From an uncultured Oscillospiraceae bacterium (lineage in GTDB: Bacteria; Bacillota; Clostridia; Oscillospirales; Acutalibacteraceae): a stretch of 7,942 nucleotides of DNA. The position numbers and the translations under genes were made by a program. How positions within the stretch are numbered: the first letter of the stretch is position 1; each line of letters opens with the position of its first letter. Under the pieces are notes generated by a model. It was not told the origin of the DNA. It did not search any database and was given only the letters and a program-made list of their open reading frames with translations. The stretch spans positions 1 through 7,942 of the forward strand of contig CATWUX010000104.1 of assembly GCA_958354085.1 (NCBI GenBank), written 5' to 3'. Shown piece after piece: positions 1-6,649 of the stretch.

Positions 1-459
1 GAAAAACTCAATACAGATCGGCGCGAGCTTTGCCTCCGTATAACGGGAGGCAGCAAACGCCATATCGCGGGAATACGCCTTGCCGAAGTTTCCCTTGGAA
101 TCCACATACGGATGCAGCAGCGCCTCATATCCGCGGGACAAACGCACCATCGTCTCATAGATGGCAGAGTCGCCGTGCGGATTCAGCTTCATTGTCGCAC
201 CCACGATGTTGGCGGATTTTGTGCGCGCCGCGCCCAGCAGCCCCATTTTATACATCGTATACAGCAGCTTGCGGTGCGACGGCTTGAAGCCGTCGATCTC
301 CGGAATGGCGCGCGACATGATCACGCTCATCGCATAGGGCATATAGTTGGTCTCCAGCGTGTCGGTAATGCGCTGGTTCTCCACCAGACCGGCGCCCAGA
401 ATATGGGCGTTCTCCGGCAGTCGGTCAAGGCTTTCGGTTTTTTTTGTTTTCTTAGCCAT
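1..459 (-). CDS. Type II DNA topoisomerase subunit A (ParC/GyrA-like), N-terminal part, runs off window
   Basis: This is the first 153 codons of the breakage-reunion subunit of a type II topoisomerase, which cuts and rejoins both DNA strands through a tyrosine. Reading from ATG at 459-457, the protein shows YMPYAMSVIMSRAIPEIDG (residues 39-57), the winged-helix/QRDR segment NPHGDSAIYE (93-102), and GNFG followed by AASRYTE. The catalytic Tyr is Y140 and its partner Arg is R139. Ser98 and Glu102 occupy the positions of E. coli GyrA Ser83 and Asp87, so the common quinolone-resistance changes are absent at those two sites. The Shine-Dalgarno AGGAAGG lies 12 bases before the ATG, which is rather far. 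It sits 42 bases after the B-subunit stop with no terminator between them, so the two are probably co-transcribed and form one A2B2 enzyme. The B-then-A order and the divergent partner suggest a topoisomerase IV-type paralogue rather than the dnaA-linked gyrase, but ParC and GyrA cannot be separated from the N-terminus alone. Confidence 0.93.
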   Translation of the reverse strand, partial: MAKKTKKTESLDRLPENAHILGAGLVENQRITDTLETNYMPYAMSVIMSRAIPEIDGFKPSHRKLLYTMYKMGLLGAARTKSANIVGATMKLNPHGDSAIYETMVRLSRGYEALLHPYVDSKGNFGKAYSRDMAFAASRYTEAKLAPICIEFF

Positions 460-501
460 CTCGCCTGTTTTCCTTCCTCTTTAATTTGCGTACATCCGTT
501 C

Positions 502-2475
502 TTACGAAACGTCTACCAGCTCCAGATACAGGCTGCCGCGCTCGGCAATAAAATCCTTGCGGCCGTTCAGGTTGTCTCCCAGCAGCACATCGAACATATC
601 GGCGGTCGCCTGTGCCTCGGCGGGCTGTACCTGAATCAGCCGGCGCGTAGCGGGATTCATCGTGGTCAGCGACATCATATCCGGATCGTTCTCACCGAGT
701 CCCTTGGAGCGCTGGATCGTCATTTTTGCATCGCCCAGCTGAGCCAGAATATCCGCTTTTTCGCTTTCGTTATAGGCAAAATACGTGTCGTTTTTGCAGC
801 TGATTTCATACAGCGGGGTTTCGGCGATGAACACCTTGCCCTTCTCGATCAGCGTCGGAGTCAGGCGGTACAGCATCGTCAGGATCAGTGTACGAATCTG
901 GAAACCGTCCACGTCCGCATCGGTGCAAATGATCACCTTGTTCCAGCGCAGCAAGCTCAGATCAAAGGTCGCCAAATCTTTATTGGCCTTGCTTTTGACC
1001 TCCACGCCGCAGCCCAGCACCTTGATCAAATCGGTGATGATCTCGTTTTTAAAAATCTTATCGTATTCGGCCTTCAGGCAGTTGAGGATCTTGCCGCGGA
1101 CAGGGATGATCGCCTGAAAATCGGGATTGCGCGCCTGAATACACGCGCCCATAGCGGATTTTCCCTCCACGATGAACAGCTCGCGCTGCGCCGTGTCCTT
1201 CGTGCGGCAATCCACGAAGCTCTGCACGCGGGAGGTTAGATCGTTGCCCGATTGCAGCGTCTTTTTCAAATTCAGCCGCGTCGCCTCGGACTTTTCGCGG
1301 CTGCGTTTATTGATCAGCACTTGATCGCACAGCTTGTCCGCTTCCGCTTTATTTTCCAGGAAATACACCTCAAGATTATGCCGCAGGAACTCGGTCATGG
1401 CCTCCTGAATAAACTTATTAGTAATGGCTTTTTTCGTCTGATTCTCATACGAGGTCTGGGTGGAAAAAGACGAGGAAACGAGGATCAGGCAGTCCTGCAC
1501 ATCCTGAAAACTGATCTTGCTCTCGTTTTTCAGGTATTTGCCGTTCTGCTTGAGATAGGCGTCGATCTGCGAAACAAAAGCTGAGCGCACCGCCTTTTCC
1601 GGCGCACCGCCATGCTCCAGCCAGCTGGAATTGTGATAATATTCCAGCAAATTGGTTTTGTTGGAACAGCACATGGCGACATTCAGCTTGACCTTATAGT
1701 CCGGCTTGTCCTCACGGTCACGGCCGCGGCGCTCCGCGCTCCAAACCTGCACATCGGTCATAGCCTCGCCCGCCGCCAGTTCCCGTACATAATCGGCGAT
1801 ACCGTTTTGATAGAGGAATTCCTCCGTCTCAAACTCGCGCCCGTTCTGAAGCCGCAGGACGAACAGCAGATTCGGATTGACGATCGCCTGCCGCTTGAGA
1901 ATATCGCGAAAATAATCCGGCTGCACCGCGATATCGGTGAACACCTGTAAATCCGGCCGCCAGCGGATGGTCGTGCCGGTGTCCTTTTTGGTATACGGCT
2001 CTTTTTTCAGCCCGCCGATATTCTCGCCTCGCTCAAAATGCAGCGTATACTTGAACCCGTCGCGATGCACCTCCACGTCCATATATTCGGACGAATATTG
2101 CGTCGCACAGGCACCCAGACCGTTGAGACCGAGCGAAAACTCATAGCTCTCGCCCTCATTGGTATTGTATTTACCGCCGGCATACAGCTCACAGAAAATC
2201 AGCTCCCAGTTATAGCGCTGTTCCTTCTGATTAAAATCCACCGGCATACCGCGTCCGAAGTCCTGTACTTCGATCGAACCGTCCTCATAGCGAGTGGTAA
2301 TGATCTTATGTCCGTGACCTTCCCGCGCTTCGTCAATCGAGTTGGACAGAATCTCAAATACCGCGTGCTGACAGCCCTCCAGCCCGTCCGAGCCGAAAAT
2401 AACCGCGGGACGTTTGCGCACACGATCTGCGCCTTTGAGGGATGTAATGCTTTCGTTTCCGTATTTTGCAGGCAT
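502..2475 (-). CDS. Type II DNA topoisomerase subunit B (divergent ParE/GyrB-like)
   Basis: ATPase/TOPRIM subunit of a type II topoisomerase, 657 residues, close to the usual 640-650 of Gram-positive GyrB/ParE. The GHKL ATPase domain (about 1-215) has EILSNSIDEA (41-50, with E41 and N45 for catalysis and Mg-ATP), DFGRGMP (72-78) and the glycine lid GLNGLGA (116-122). R138, aligned with the aminocoumarin-contacting Arg136 of E. coli GyrB, is kept. The transducer domain carries QTK at 346-348. The TOPRIM domain has VEGKSAMG (436-443, acidic E437) and the metal triad D519/D521/D523 in TDADVDG. SKGLGE (590-595) and a C-terminal tail with GDNLNGRKDFI follow. Several motifs depart from the norm: EGK for EGD, SAMG for SAGG, GLNGLG for GLHGVG, DFGRGM for DDGRGI. 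I recall this style as a clostridial clade sometimes annotated only as a TOPRIM-domain protein. The ATG at 2475 has AGGAAGG 7 bases upstream. The A subunit follows directly. The name ParE fits the B-A layout, but GyrB cannot be excluded. Confidence 0.92.
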   Translation of the reverse strand: MPAKYGNESITSLKGADRVRKRPAVIFGSDGLEGCQHAVFEILSNSIDEAREGHGHKIITTRYEDGSIEVQDFGRGMPVDFNQKEQRYNWELIFCELYAGGKYNTNEGESYEFSLGLNGLGACATQYSSEYMDVEVHRDGFKYTLHFERGENIGGLKKEPYTKKDTGTTIRWRPDLQVFTDIAVQPDYFRDILKRQAIVNPNLLFVLRLQNGREFETEEFLYQNGIADYVRELAAGEAMTDVQVWSAERRGRDREDKPDYKVKLNVAMCCSNKTNLLEYYHNSSWLEHGGAPEKAVRSAFVSQIDAYLKQNGKYLKNESKISFQDVQDCLILVSSSFSTQTSYENQTKKAITNKFIQEAMTEFLRHNLEVYFLENKAEADKLCDQVLINKRSREKSEATRLNLKKTLQSGNDLTSRVQSFVDCRTKDTAQRELFIVEGKSAMGACIQARNPDFQAIIPVRGKILNCLKAEYDKIFKNEIITDLIKVLGCGVEVKSKANKDLATFDLSLLRWNKVIICTDADVDGFQIRTLILTMLYRLTPTLIEKGKVFIAETPLYEISCKNDTYFAYNESEKADILAQLGDAKMTIQRSKGLGENDPDMMSLTTMNPATRRLIQVQPAEAQATADMFDVLLGDNLNGRKDFIAERGSLYLELVDVS

Positions 2476-2531
2476 GGCGTTTCCTTCCTTTGCTGAAACC
2501 GTCTGAAGCGGCTACTTGATTCCAAAGTATT

Positions 2532-2561
2532 AGTCTACCCCATTTTGGCAGGTTCTGTCAA
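2532..2561 (-). promoter_or_regulatory. Sigma-A-type promoter for the topoisomerase B/A operon
   Basis: On the minus strand a perfect -35 TTGACA (2561-2556) is followed after 18 bases by TAGACT (2537-2532, four of six matches to TATAAT). A start near 2525 would give a leader of about 50 bases to the B-subunit ATG. A short dyad GGGT-A-ACCC (2562-2570) lies immediately upstream of the -35 box. Confidence 0.6.
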
Positions 2562-2603
2562 GGGTAACCCGTAAATCAAGGAAAAATGCCGGGATGCTGC
2601 ATG

Positions 2604-2667
2604 AAAAGCAAAAAAACGGGAAAATTCAAAAAAAGGTGTTTTCTTTTTGAGTCTTTGGCATTATAAT
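2604..2667 (+). promoter_or_regulatory. murC: Promoter for murC with upstream A-tracts
   Basis: A perfect TATAAT lies at 2662-2667, with only a poor -35 (TTTTCT at 2639-2644) at 17 bases. Directly upstream are A-runs at 2604-2607, 2610-2616, 2621-2624 and 2628-2634, spaced 7.5 to 9.5 bases centre to centre. They may act as an UP element that compensates for the weak -35. A start near 2674 gives a leader of about 32 bases. The -10 call is good; the UP-element role is inference. Confidence 0.55.
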
Positions 2668-2705
2668 AAGGTGCATGACAGGCGCAGAAAGGTTTGGATA
2701 CAAGT

Positions 2706-4076
2706 ATGGAACACAACGATTTACTGCAAGGGATAAAACGTGTACATTTTGTCGGAATCGGCGGCTCCGGCATGAGCCCCCTCGTGGAGATCCTGCATTC
2801 ACTCGGCTATACGATCACCGGTTCGGACAACAACGAATCGGACAACATCACCCGCCTGCGCGGACTGGGTATTCCGGTGACGATGGGACACGCAGCGGAA
2901 AATCTGAGCAGCGCAGAGCTGGTGGTTTATACGTCCGCCATCAATGCGCACAATCCCGAATTGGTCGCCGCCAAAGAGCGCGGCATTCCGCTTCTGGAAC
3001 GTGCCAAGTTGCTGGGACTGATCACGCGCCGTTATCCCAATACGGTGGCGGTCGCCGGCACGCACGGCAAAACCACCACCACCTCCATGATCGCGCAGAT
3101 TTTGTTGAAAGCCGACCTCGATCCGTCTCTGTTTATCGGCGGACGACTGCCGCTCATCAACGCCAACGGGCGCGCTGGCGGCACCGACACGATGGTGTGC
3201 GAAGCGTGTGAGTTTCAGGACCATTATCTGGAGATGGCGCCCGCGATTGCTGTGATTCTCAATGTGGATGCCGATCATCTGGATTACTTCGGCACATTGG
3301 AAAACGTCATCCGTTCCTTCCATCGTTTTGCGGAACAAACCAGCGATACCGTCATTGTCAACGCTGCGGACACCAACGCTCCCAAGGCGGTGGAAGGACT
3401 CAGCGGAAAGCGCATCGTCACATACGGCTTCGACGATTCCTGCGATTGGTACGCACAGAATGTACGGCTGGAAAACGGCTCCTACGGCGCATACGACCTG
3501 TATCACGACGGCGCGTTTTTCGCCGCCGTGCGGCTGGGGGTGCCGGGCGAACACAATGTTTCCAACTCGATGGCAGCAGCGGCGGCGGCCTTTTTATGCG
3601 GCGCATCCGTGGAAAAGATCGTGGAAGGATTGGAAACTTTCCACGGCGCGGGACGGCGTTTTGAATTTCTCGGCGATTTTGGCGGCGTAACGATTGCGGA
3701 CGATTACGCTCACCACCCCACCGAGATCAGCGCCACGCTCAACGCCGCCAAGGCGATGGGATATCAGGCAGTCTGGGCGGTCTTTCAGCCGTTCACCTAT
3801 ACCCGCACCGCGCGGCATCTGGACGGTTTTGTCTCCTCTCTGTCCATTGCCGACCATGTAGTCGTCAGCGATATCATGGGTTCACGCGAGGAAAACACCG
3901 TACATGTTTCCTCGGAGCAGATCACCAGCCGTATCCCCGGCGCGCAGTATATCCCTGCGTTTCCAGAAATCGCCGCCTATGTGGCGGAACACGTCCGCCC
4001 AGGTGAACTGGTGCTCACAATGGGCGGCGGCGACGTATACAAATGTGCCCGCATGATCGCGGAAAAACTGAAATAA
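2706..4076 (+). CDS. murC: UDP-N-acetylmuramate--L-alanine ligase (MurC)
   Basis: Cytoplasmic ATP-dependent Mur ligase that joins L-alanine to UDP-N-acetylmuramate, the first amino-acid addition in peptidoglycan stem-peptide synthesis. The 456-residue product has normal MurC length and all three domains. The N-terminal Rossmann domain has GIGGSGM (17-23), the substrate loop typical of MurC. The central ATPase has the P-loop GTHGKTTTT (118-126) and DADHLDYFG (188-196). The C-terminal domain follows GEHNVSN (281-287) and shows DDYAHHPTEI (332-341) and FQPFTYTRT (360-368), which are specific to MurC/Mpl and fit MurC here. I chose ATG 2706 because the product then begins in typical MurC fashion, a few residues before KRVHFVGIGG. 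An in-frame TTG at 2694 would add four residues, but the AGAAAGG at 2686-2692 is only one base from it. That site is 13 bases from the ATG, longer than ideal. The gene is divergent from the topoisomerase pair and ends at a strong terminator, so it is probably monocistronic. Confidence 0.97.
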   Translation: MEHNDLLQGIKRVHFVGIGGSGMSPLVEILHSLGYTITGSDNNESDNITRLRGLGIPVTMGHAAENLSSAELVVYTSAINAHNPELVAAKERGIPLLERAKLLGLITRRYPNTVAVAGTHGKTTTTSMIAQILLKADLDPSLFIGGRLPLINANGRAGGTDTMVCEACEFQDHYLEMAPAIAVILNVDADHLDYFGTLENVIRSFHRFAEQTSDTVIVNAADTNAPKAVEGLSGKRIVTYGFDDSCDWYAQNVRLENGSYGAYDLYHDGAFFAAVRLGVPGEHNVSNSMAAAAAAFLCGASVEKIVEGLETFHGAGRRFEFLGDFGGVTIADDYAHHPTEISATLNAAKAMGYQAVWAVFQPFTYTRTARHLDGFVSSLSIADHVVVSDIMGSREENTVHVSSEQITSRIPGAQYIPAFPEIAAYVAEHVRPGELVLTMGGGDVYKCARMIAEKLK

Positions 4077-4088
4077 ATACGTTCGATC

Positions 4089-4125
4089 AAAAACAGGCGG
4101 CTCTGATTGGATGCCGCCTGTTTTT
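4089..4125 (+). terminator. Rho-independent terminator of murC
   Basis: A perfect 13-bp inverted repeat has left arm 4089-4101 (AAAAACAGGCGGC), an 11-base loop and right arm 4113-4125 (GCCGCCTGTTTTT). The GC-rich core followed by five T's is a classic intrinsic terminator, 12 bases after the murC stop. The A-run on the left arm could allow some termination from the other direction as well. Confidence 0.92.
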
Positions 4126-4182
4126 CAATTGCGAAAGCGCCTGTACACGGTTTTAGAAAATACACCGATTTATCCGAATATA

Positions 4183-4214
4183 TTGCTAGAAACTTCTTCG
4201 TTATGCGGTATGAT
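4183..4214 (+). promoter_or_regulatory. Candidate promoter for the HyuA-like gene
   Basis: TATGAT (4209-4214, five of six matches) is the best -10 box. The nearest -35-like hexamer is TTGCTA (4183-4188), with an overlong 20-base gap, so the promoter may be weak or activator-dependent. A second AT-rich hexamer, GATAAT (4220-4225), is an alternative -10. Start-to-ATG distance would be about 38 bases. Confidence 0.4.
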
Positions 4215-4237
4215 AAAAAGATAATGAGAAGACTTCT
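4188..4237. promoter_or_regulatory. Paired AGAA..TTCT dyads flanking the HyuA-like promoter (possible operators)
   Basis: Two related inverted repeats surround the candidate -10 box: AGAAACTTCT at 4188-4197 and AGAAGACTTCT at 4227-4237. Their centres are about 39.5 bases apart. The first would overlap the -35 region and the second lies just past the likely transcription start, the usual positions for a repressor that binds as a pair of dimers. No regulator gene is visible nearby; function is inferred from layout only. Confidence 0.35.
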
Positions 4238-4258
4238 AAGCCATAAGGAGAAACAGCT

Positions 4259-6268
4259 ATGCGATTGGGAATCGGAATCGACACCGGCGGCACCTATACG
4301 GATGCGGTCATTTATGATTTTGAACAGCAGGCGGTCGTTGCCAAGGGAAAAACATTGACCACCAAAGAAGATCTGAGCGTCGGTATCGGCAAGGCTCTGG
4401 ATATCCTGCCGGACACGCTCCTCCGGCAAGCCACGATTCTTTCACTCTCCACGACACTGGCCACCAACGCCTGCGTGGAAAATAAAGGCGGCCGTGCCAA
4501 GCTGCTGCTGCTCGGCACCACGCGCAAGGTACTGGACTGGATTGACGCCAAAACCGTCTACGGGATCAAAAACGAGGATGTGCTTTGTCTGGACACCAAG
4601 TGCAGCTTCGATGGCACCGTCGTGGACATTCCCGACTGGGATACGCTCGCCGAAACAGAGAACGACTGGCTGGCCGATGCGCAGGCTTTGGCGGTCGCCG
4701 AGGTCAACGCACTGCGCAACGGCGCCGCCTGTGAAAAGGACACCAAAGAAAAGCTGACCAAAAAGTATGACGTCCCGTTTGTGATGGCGAGCGAGCTGGC
4801 CTCCGACGTGAACGTGATGGAGCGCGGCGCTACCGCCTTGCTGAACGCCAAATTGCTGCCTATCATTGCCGAGTTCATGGAGGCCATCCAAACAGCGCTC
4901 CAACAACGAAATCTCACCATCCGGGAAATGATTGTGCGCAGTGACGGCAGTCTGATGTCGGACGAATGGGCACTCCGTCATCCGGTAAAAACGATTTTGA
5001 GCGGTCCTGCCGCCAGCATTATCGGCGGCAGAAAACTGGCCGACTGTGCCAACAGTCTAATCGTCGATATGGGCGGGACAACCACTGATATTTCTATCGT
5101 CCAAAACGGTAAGCCGGCTATGACCGACGGCATTCGTATCGGCGAATTCCGCACGCAGATTAAAGGCGTGTTTATCGATACCTTCGGCTTGGGCGGTGAC
5201 AGCCGCATTATGGTGCAGGACAACAAACTGGAATTGGATTCCCGCCGTGTGCAGCCTTTGTGTGTCGCCGCGGAAAAATTCCCGAAAATAACGGAGAAGT
5301 TGCAGACACTGCTTGAAAGCGACAAAAAAAGCGGTCTGCCGCTTCACGAGTTTCTCTATCTGGTCAAAGAACCGGAGCGGCCGCAAGCGTATAATTCTCA
5401 CGAGCTGACTCTAATCGAGCAATTACGAGACGGCCCCATTCTGCTGGGAAACGGAACCTTGGATCTCTATAATCTCAAAAGCGAACGCTTGGAGGCGGAA
5501 GGAATCGTGATGCGCTGCGGATTGACGCCCACCGATATCATGCATATCAAAGGGGATTTTTGCCGTCACGATAACACAGCCTCCGTTCTCGGTGTCCGCT
5601 ATCTGCTCAAAATTTTACCGGACTATTCCGAAAACGATCTGCCGGCTTTTTGCGACGATATTTACGACTTGGTTTGCCGGAAATTGTATGAAAACATTGT
5701 CCGTATTCTGCTGATCCATAAGCAGCCGCAACTGTTCAAAAAAGGAATGCAGGATCAGCTGACCGCTTTGATCCGTCAAAGCTGGTATGAACGCAAGCAA
5801 TGTGCACCGTCCTTGTGTGAGCTTCAATTTATTTCACACGCCACCCTGATCGGCATCGGTGCGCCCACGCATATCTTCCTGCCGGCTGTAGCCAAAGCGC
5901 TCGGTGCAGACTGCATTATTCCCGAGCATGCGGAGGTCGCCAATGCCGTCGGTGCGATTACGGCGGATATTGCGGCCAGTTCAAAGGTCACAATCAAGCC
6001 CAACTATTCCGTTGGCGGCATTACCGGCTATATGGTGTATTTTGCCGATCACAATCAATTATTTGAGCAGCTGGAGGACGCGCTCGCTTTCGCCAAAGAA
6101 AAGGCGGCGGCTGCCGCGATATCCGAAGCCAAAAAACGAGGCGCTTTGGGTGAGCTGACCGTACATACGCAGGTGAATCCTCAAACGGCTTTTTCCAAAG
6201 AAGGAGTTCCTATCGATTTGGGAACGACTGTCACAGCCAGCGCGACCGGAAGAATAGAAGATATTTGA
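4259..6268 (+). CDS. Hydantoinase/oxoprolinase family protein (HyuA-like), stand-alone
   Basis: A 669-residue protein of the HyuA/5-oxoprolinase family, which uses an actin/Hsp70-like ATPase fold to activate cyclic amides or ketones; relatives include N-methylhydantoinase A and acetone carboxylase beta. The N-terminal domain (about 3-190) opens with GIGIDTGGTYTD (4-15), the first phosphate loop, and has STTLATN (64-70) before GGRA (77-80). The hydantoinase_A domain (from about 205) has DMGGTTTDIS (270-279), the second phosphate loop, and LGGDS (311-315). Near the end are GAPTHIF (534-540) and EVANAVGA (559-566), also family-typical. The ATG has AAGGAG at 4245-4250, 8 bases upstream. Characterised enzymes usually need a HyuB-like partner; none is adjacent here, and the next gene encodes a small membrane protein. 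The region around 330-530 is less conserved. The family assignment is solid; the substrate, and whether it acts as a hydrolase at all, cannot be told from the sequence. Confidence 0.9.
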   Translation: MRLGIGIDTGGTYTDAVIYDFEQQAVVAKGKTLTTKEDLSVGIGKALDILPDTLLRQATILSLSTTLATNACVENKGGRAKLLLLGTTRKVLDWIDAKTVYGIKNEDVLCLDTKCSFDGTVVDIPDWDTLAETENDWLADAQALAVAEVNALRNGAACEKDTKEKLTKKYDVPFVMASELASDVNVMERGATALLNAKLLPIIAEFMEAIQTALQQRNLTIREMIVRSDGSLMSDEWALRHPVKTILSGPAASIIGGRKLADCANSLIVDMGGTTTDISIVQNGKPAMTDGIRIGEFRTQIKGVFIDTFGLGGDSRIMVQDNKLELDSRRVQPLCVAAEKFPKITEKLQTLLESDKKSGLPLHEFLYLVKEPERPQAYNSHELTLIEQLRDGPILLGNGTLDLYNLKSERLEAEGIVMRCGLTPTDIMHIKGDFCRHDNTASVLGVRYLLKILPDYSENDLPAFCDDIYDLVCRKLYENIVRILLIHKQPQLFKKGMQDQLTALIRQSWYERKQCAPSLCELQFISHATLIGIGAPTHIFLPAVAKALGADCIIPEHAEVANAVGAITADIAASSKVTIKPNYSVGGITGYMVYFADHNQLFEQLEDALAFAKEKAAAAAISEAKKRGALGELTVHTQVNPQTAFSKEGVPIDLGTTVTASATGRIEDI

Positions 6269-6293
6269 AATTTTTTGGATATGTTCTTTTTTT
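6256..6293 (+). terminator. Weak AT-rich terminator candidate after the HyuA-like gene
   Basis: AGAAGATAT (6256-6264) can pair with ATATGTTCT (6279-6287) apart from one G-G mismatch, around a 14-base loop. The right arm runs into a seven-T run (6287-6293). The stem is almost free of G-C pairs and starts inside the coding region, so termination would be inefficient, and some read-through into the DUF378 gene is likely. Confidence 0.25.
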
Positions 6294-6321
6294 GCATATT
6301 TTACAGAAAACCATGCATACT
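6292..6321 (+). promoter_or_regulatory. Possible promoter for the DUF378 gene
   Basis: TTGCAT (6292-6297), an 18-base spacer and CATACT (6316-6321) form a modest sigma-A-like pair. Transcription from here would begin near 6328, at the foot of the ACAGAG hairpin. The match is only three and four of six, so read-through from the HyuA-like gene may be the main source of transcript. Confidence 0.3.
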
Positions 6322-6348
6322 AGCAAGGACAGAGCATAACTCTGTAAA
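6300..6348 (+). repeat. Overlapping inverted repeats in the leader of the DUF378 gene
   Basis: ACAGAG (6329-6334) and CTCTGT (6340-6345) form a perfect 6-bp hairpin with loop CATAA. The same right-hand sequence, as TCTGTAAA (6341-6348), is also the exact complement of TTTACAGA at 6300-6307. The two pairings are mutually exclusive. The ribosome site AAGGAG follows at 6360-6365. The complementarity is directly visible; any regulatory role is inference. Confidence 0.4.
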
Positions 6349-6374
6349 TGTGTTTAAAAAAGGAGTGACCATAA

Positions 6375-6587
6375 ATGTTAGATAGACTGGCTCTGATTCT
6401 GGTCATTATCGGCGCGGTCAACTGGGGCAGCATAGGCTTATTTCAGTTTGACATAGTCGCGTGGGCATTCGGTGGCGCCGGCAGCGCGATCAGCCGCGTT
6501 ATCTACACGGTTGTTGCACTGGCCGGAATCTGGTGTATCTCGCTGTTTTTCCGTGAAAGAGAAACGCTCATCGAGCATAACGACTGA
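6375..6587 (+). CDS. DUF378 family small membrane protein (YuzA-like)
   Basis: A 70-residue inner-membrane protein of unknown function. Two hydrophobic helices span about residues 5-22 (with the family signature VNWGSIGLF at 15-23) and 42-59. The short connecting stretch FDIVAWAFGGAGSAISRVIY carries the typical aromatic and small residues, and the charged C-terminal tail is RERETLIEHND. The IxGxxNWGxxG pattern followed by a second helix containing VALAGIW is what identifies DUF378. Length matches the family (about 65-80 residues). The ATG has AAGGAG at 6360-6365, 9 bases upstream. The gene lies 106 bases after the HyuA-like gene and is followed by a strong hairpin at 6650. No biochemical role is established for the family as far as I know, and the neighbours do not suggest one. 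Confidence 0.93.
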   Translation: MLDRLALILVIIGAVNWGSIGLFQFDIVAWAFGGAGSAISRVIYTVVALAGIWCISLFFRERETLIEHND

Positions 6588-6649
6588 GCCGCGTATAAAC
6601 GATTTAAAAACAGCAATCCAATATTCATTTTACGAGTGTTGCAAAGGCA

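Noticed and set aside
112..1239. Long plus-strand open frame of 375 codons opposite the topoisomerase genes
   Set aside because: It is antisense to two strongly conserved topoisomerase genes, crosses both of them and their gap, and shows no recognisable domain.
2626..2650. TCAAAAA/TTTTTGA inverted repeat near the murC promoter
   Set aside because: It is only A/T runs with a weak seven-pair stem and no clear position for control or termination.
2694..2705. TTG start for murC four codons upstream
   Set aside because: The only purine-rich site ends one base before it, and the ATG at 2706 gives the usual MurC N-terminus.
2799..3554. Minus-strand open frame of 251 codons inside murC
   Set aside because: It is a shadow of a GC-rich conserved gene with no domain or ribosome site.
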